This document shows positions 59,501-64,000 of a stretch of DNA of 64,000 nt, one piece after another (within the stretch, counting starts at the first letter, position 1; every line of letters begins with the position of its first letter). Made by a program: the position numbers and the translations under genes. Origin of the DNA: Hirudo medicinalis (lineage: Eukaryota; Annelida; Clitellata; Hirudinida; Hirudinidae); the NCBI GenBank assembly GCA_011800805.1, contig MPNW01000174.1, positions 1 to 64,000 of the forward strand. Reading direction: 5' to 3'. The notes under the pieces are model-generated. The model was not told the origin of the DNA. It saw only the letters and a list, made by a program, of their open reading frames with translations, and did not search any database.

Positions 59501-62500
59501 TATCTTCATAACTCTGACCTAAGTCGAGGACAAATCCAAGAAGCGCACATTCAGTTTTGTTACCAACTTGCTTCGGAAGTTCATTTTTATTTCCTGAAAC
59601 CTTTGAAATAAAAACATTTTACAAAGTTATTTAATTCGATCACTAATAAACTTGTTATCAACCATTATTCTGGATGTGTAGCCACTATTAATGGCTATGC
59701 TTTCCAATAGTGGAATTCTGATTTTTTCTGGTATATCAGTGAAACTTGGAATTCTCTTGTGATGAACCTCTGTGTGGCGTCAATCATTAATGAATTTGAA
59801 TGAAATTTCAATTAATCAGTAAGACTTACTTCCCACAAAACATTGGACCACCGTCATCCTGTTGGTGGTGAGAGTTCCCGTTTTGTCTGAACAAATGGCA
59901 GTCGCATTTCCCATGGTTTCGCAGGCATCCAAATGCCTCACCAAATTATTATCAAGCATCATTTTCTAGCCAAAATTTAAAGACTGTGAAAACGAGAAAT
60001 ATTTTAAGAGAGGTGAATCACTCACCCGCACTGAATATGCCAAAGCCAGTGTCACAGCCAACGGCAAACCTTCCGGGACCGCCACGACCAAGACGGTGAC
60101 TCCGATGATGATGAACTTGACATATTGCTGCAGGTAGTCATTACTCCATGGTTTCTTTTGTACCACGAAGGTGGTGATCGAAAAATTCATAAAGAGAATG
60201 ATGACAGTCAACAAGGCCACGATCGTTCCTGCAAAGAAATGACAATCAACCACCCGCTTAACTGTGCGAGTTATTAGATCTTATTTGTACCTATGTATCC
60301 TATTTGGATGGCTAGTTTCGTCAGTTTGACCTGCAGAACAGATTTTTCTTTTCGACCTCTTTGTTTTGTGTCGGCCTGCTCTTGGTCTTCCTGAATGTAA
60401 CAAAAAATGTGAAATAAAATGATTTTCATAGATATCAAAATGACTACTCAACAGTTGATTTTTTGTCCAATGGCGATTCTAGGGGACCGATGTCCTCAAG
60501 TTCAGCCAATGGTGCTGAGGGATTTTTCACAACTTTTCCATCTTTCGCCCCATCCATGGATCCTCGTGATTCTATCAAACGTTTACTTTTTTAATAACTT
60601 AGGTAATCTTCTTAACTGTGAATTTATTACCACTGGTAGTTTTCTTCTTTTCTTTATCCTGCGCGGCTCCAAGTAATGTAAAAATAATGCCTGCTTGAGA
60701 ATTCACTCCCACTGCTACCACCACCATTTTTCCACTCCCCTCCATTACATGTGTACCTGAAAACAAGAAATAGGACCCAGAATTTCAAGTAAAAGTACTC
60801 GGTCATGTTATATTTAATACCCGATAGCAACATGGCATCCCTTGTTTCTCCCTTCTTCACATGATCAGATTCTCCAGTGAGCGAACTTTCATCAACTTTA
60901 AGATCGTTGCTCTGAATGATTATGCCATCAGCAGGCAGCAGGTCACCTTAAATTTAAAAGAACATTAGAGTTTGAGCAAGATATGCACCGTTAGCATGAG
61001 CTCATATCACACTACAACTCACCATACTTCACTTGGCAAATGTCGCCTACGAGCAAGTCCGAGACTGCAATTTGAACCACTTCCCCATTTCGAATGGTAG
61101 AGAATTTGTGTTCATGTTCGATTTTGTTCTGCAGACCTCTGAACTGCTTTTCTTTCTGCCAATCATTGAAGGCGGTCACGATAACCACTACGGCAACAGC
61201 TCCGAGGATGGCCACTCCTTCGATCCATCCCGCTTCTGACTCCGTTTCATCACTACCTGTTTCCATGGTTACAGGCATCTAAGCTTAAGCTGGGTATAAG
61301 TTCAAATCTCATTTCCTCCTTGTGACTGTTTGTAAGCATTAATGTCAGTTGGAAATAACAAATTACCATTTTATGTCTTTCAACGACGCCATCAATTACA
61401 ATCAATTTACTTAAGTTTAACAATTTATATTATTAACGCTGAACAAATTATTTGCAGGCAAGTAAATTCGCAATCCGAATATCCACACTCGTTATCATTA
61501 CATCATCAGTCTAGAGTTCTTGACAACAACATGATGATGAGTGGGTGGCTGATGAGCGTCGGGAGTACAACAGCAAGTTTCGCTGATTTTGAAAAAGAAA
61601 CACCAACCGTACTCATCCTCCTCTGAGCGAGGGGGGTGATAAAATGAAAGGCCGAGAGATATGATGGCAGCAACGATGAGAATGATGAGAATCACATCCT
61701 GCAAGGCCTCCCAGACCAGCTGGAGGAAGGTTTTTGAGGGTTTTGGAGGAATGAAATTTGAGCCAAAGAGATCCGCCCTGAGCTTTTTATCTTCTGGACT
61801 CCCAGACAGACCTTAGAAACAACCTCACTGTTATAGAATCGAGTTGTGAAATGGTCATACACACTTAGAACAATATATTACGAAAGCTTATGAGTATGAT
61901 TAATAATTATCGATATATCAGGGACATCTTCACATGTCTGCAAAGTCACAAAGACCAAATCTTCTTTCCAATCTGATTGTTACAACTACTACTATCGCAA
62001 TGCTATTAATGCTTTTTTGTTTATTATATTTTCTATTGGCTTAATGGCAATAACTCCCTGGCACAGAACATGTGCATTTTATTTAGATGCAGAGCTAGAA
62101 ATTAGTGGCTCAGGAGTAGATGAACTGGGATGTTTCGGTAACAAATGGATGAAGAATGCCTGTTTGTTTTCTGGATTGTCGTTAGACGTTACGTGAGATT
62201 GCCAAACATATGGGGGGGAGAGCACATTTGAGTCTCCTGGAGGGGAGGGGCTTTTAAAACCGATGGAAAATTGCCGCGGCGCAATCGCAAGGAATGTCCG
62301 CAACTGCCGTTGCAAACCATCTAATATGGCAGAACACAAATCGAAATAACTAAGGAAATGCCGCGATCTTAAGAATGTCTGTAAAAAAATGAATCTCAGT
62401 GAATCAAATCACTCACCTGGATGGTACAAAACTTAAGTACTCCGATATACGAAGTAAATACAATCAAACTTTTCACCAACCTTCGGTGGGGGAAGTTAAC

Positions 62501-62634
62501 AATCTTCGACAGAGTTCTTGAGAGCTTCCATATCTTTGTTGGATGGCCAGACTGCCTTCACGTCCCCTACATTGCATCAAATCCTGCAACTCATTTACGG
62601 TGCATCCGAATCCGAATGATTTCGGGTTCGCCAT
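56578..62634 (-). CDS. ATP2B: plasma-membrane calcium-transporting ATPase (PMCA)
   Basis: This P2B-type ATPase pumps Ca2+ out of the cell. Exons: 62634-62481, 61811-61608, 61256-61023, 60946-60821, 60756-60631, 60562-60453, 60390-60291, 60228-60026, 59965-59830, 59769-59663, 59600-59362, 59296-59154, 59080-58959, 58896-58714, 58353-58159, 58103-57912, 57842-57629, 57536-57325, 57080-56973, 56907-56737 and 56670-56578. This gives 1123 codons plus stop, all phases agreeing. Landmarks are [11 protein letters not shown] in the first cytosolic loop, SSLTGES (actuator, near 221), [12 protein letters not shown] (TM4 ion site), [12 protein letters not shown] (phosphorylated Asp near 446), [13 protein letters not shown] (nucleotide binding), [20 protein letters not shown] and [15 protein letters not shown] (TM6). 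The calmodulin-binding start [19 protein letters not shown] is near 1080-1098. The tail after it is short. The 58103-57912 exon seems to use a GC donor. Confidence 0.95.
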
Positions 62635-63111
62635 TACAACCTCCCCTCCGCTAAAACTATAAGATGTTTAAATATTTTTGAATAGAAATCGCCTCTAGTC
62701 GCCACTGAAATGGCACAAAAATCCCCAGCGGCAATTTCAAACTGTCATCAGCTATCATTCGATTGAATCCGTGTTGGCACGTGAGTCCTAATGCAGTTGC
62801 AACAAGTTGCACGACTAATCTGCTCTCACTGCGTTGCTCCTCCGTGCAGCATCCGCTGTTAAAAGTGTTGAATCTGCTTCGCACGGGAAGTCCTGCTTGC
62901 GCTGTAGAAACTCCGAGTAGTAGAAGCACATCTTGTTTTAAACACGTACTTCCACTCCAACGATGGTTTTAAACTCACAAGCTATAATCTCTACGATTGG
63001 ATTCCTGATAAGTTGCAACTTATTTTGGAACCATGCAAAATTGATTCAACGCAAATAAATAATTATCGCAATAAAAACTTTAACTTGATTGTTTACAAAT
63101 GTTTATTCGAG
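62635..63111. other. intergenic between RAD54L 3' end and PMCA start
   Basis: About 480 bases; should contain the PMCA 5' UTR and promoter. An open minus-strand frame at 62929-62657 begins with a hydrophobic stretch but shows no known domain and may be chance. Confidence 0.4.
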
Positions 63112-64000
63112 TCAAACAGTCTTCCTCTGCTGCTCATGAGAACGGTGCCAGAATACAAAGGTGATAGGGCTATTGATATAGATGGACTTCAATAAATGAT
63201 CCTCCAATCCTTTCTTGTCGTAGCAATGGAACCACTGAGAGAGGTCGCTGTTGCAGTCGGATCCTTCTGGAGGGGATTTGACCTGGATGTTTGAGATGCA
63301 TCTCTTGCACTTAAATCTGAAAGTGGACCAAAAATTAGTTATACTTTTAAGTCCAGGAATATTATGTTATTGTGCAAAATCTGTTTATACTGCAAAAACT
63401 CCATAAATAAAGTACGTAAATCAACGTACTTATCGTGAGTGTCACTATTTGATGCCTCATTAAGAGTGAAGAGATCTTTCAAGTCACCAAAACTGAAATG
63501 CCTCTCAACATTTTCTTCTTTGTCAACCACACAGCTGCTTAACGCTTTCTTGTGGGCTTGTCTCTGAATCATTTTCTCCTCAATTGTGCCTGACTTCATT
63601 TTTGAAAATATTCATTATTTCTTTATTAACCAAACTATTATGCTCTGGAAGTTTGAAATTTTATGTAAATCAAAAACTGACAGAAATTAGTCTATAGATG
63701 AAACATTGCTTCTTTTGTCCATCTCTCCAAACCCTGGCCATAGCTTGGTCATCATTGGCTGGATTCCAGTCTGGATCAAACATAATGAGTCTATTAGCAC
63801 CAACCAAATTGAGCCCACAGCCTCCAGCCTTGCTGCTCAGCATGAATATGAAATCAGAACTCTACAAATAATAAAAGTGATGAGAACTTTGTAAATGACT
63901 TCATGAAATGGATTTAATGGCCAACATTTGGATCATTAAAGACATCAACCACTTTTGAACGTTTCTTGATGGACATTGTACCATCCAATCTCACGTGGTT
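63112..64000 (-). CDS. RAD54L: RAD54L, Swi2/Snf2 recombination ATPase (3' part)
   Basis: RAD54 is the DNA translocase that assists Rad51 strand exchange. The window holds its last exons: 64000-63926 (cut by the window edge), 63861-63682, 63593-63430 and 63316-63112 with stop TGA. Translation shows the second helicase lobe: [40 protein letters not shown] (motif V), [23 protein letters not shown] (motif VI), then [20 protein letters not shown]. The RAD54 C-terminal signature follows: [39 protein letters not shown]. The upstream ATPase motifs are outside the window. The match to animal RAD54L is very close over the C-terminus. Confidence 0.95.

Noticed and set aside
62657..62929. Minus-strand ORF with a signal-peptide-like start
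   Set aside because: It lies in the short gap between RAD54L and PMCA, has no domain, and probably overlaps the PMCA promoter or 5' UTR.

Overview
This is eukaryotic DNA from an invertebrate animal, probably a bilaterian. It is AT-rich, every conserved gene is cut by many short GT-AG introns (often 50-150 bases), and the genes are animal-specific: APC with beta-catenin-binding repeats, an Unc-4 class homeobox gene, a plasma-membrane calcium pump with a calmodulin-binding tail, and a SPD-2/CEP192-like protein. I cannot fix the phylum from the sequence. One run of N (52917-53413) marks an assembly gap.

Layout. 1-3.1 kb is transposon debris: the 5' LTR and gag start of a minus-strand LTR element, the 3' two thirds of a Tc1-type transposon, and an L2-like LINE fragment carrying a 60-base nested insertion. 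4.87-9.63 kb (minus) is a compact APC gene of 9 exons. 10-13.7 kb holds inverted-repeat elements and a minus-strand L2-like LINE. 14.55-23.48 kb (minus) is a 24-exon ASH-domain gene, probably SPD-2/CEP192. 23.5-31 kb is a repeat block: a plus-strand CR1-like LINE broken by an LTR-like insert and by an L2-like LINE, then a tandem repeat and an I/Nimb-like LINE. 32.47-35.31 kb (plus) is CIAO1. 35.6-36.2 kb is a hAT-like element with an 8-bp target duplication. 36.98-41.67 kb (plus) is SH3BP5. 45.43-46.97 kb (minus) is Unc-4/UNCX. 48.7-49.1 kb is a long-TIR MITE. 49.63-50.99 kb (plus) is a PRELID1-like gene. 51.5-52.1 kb holds tRNA-derived SINE-like repeats. 53.9-54.85 kb has two small membrane-protein ORFs flanking a broken third. 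56.58-62.63 kb (minus) is a plasma-membrane calcium ATPase (21 exons), and from 63.11 kb to the window end is the 3' part of RAD54L (minus).

The conserved genes are housekeeping or developmental genes with no operon-like link: Wnt/beta-catenin control (APC), centrosome assembly (CEP192-like), cytosolic Fe-S assembly (CIAO1), Rab11 activation (SH3BP5), transcriptional repression (Unc-4), mitochondrial lipid transfer (PRELID1), calcium export (PMCA) and homologous recombination (RAD54). I assembled gene models by hand from splice sites, phase continuity and remembered family sequences. For each multi-exon model the exon lengths sum to a whole number of codons; CIAO1 does so only if one missing base is allowed for.

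The points most worth checking are a single-base frameshift in the last blade of CIAO1, the small tandem membrane-ORF cluster at 53.9-54.85 kb, two dispersed repeat families that look undescribed (a long-TIR MITE and a tRNA-headed composite repeat), and a nest of transposons whose insertion order can be read from target-site duplications.
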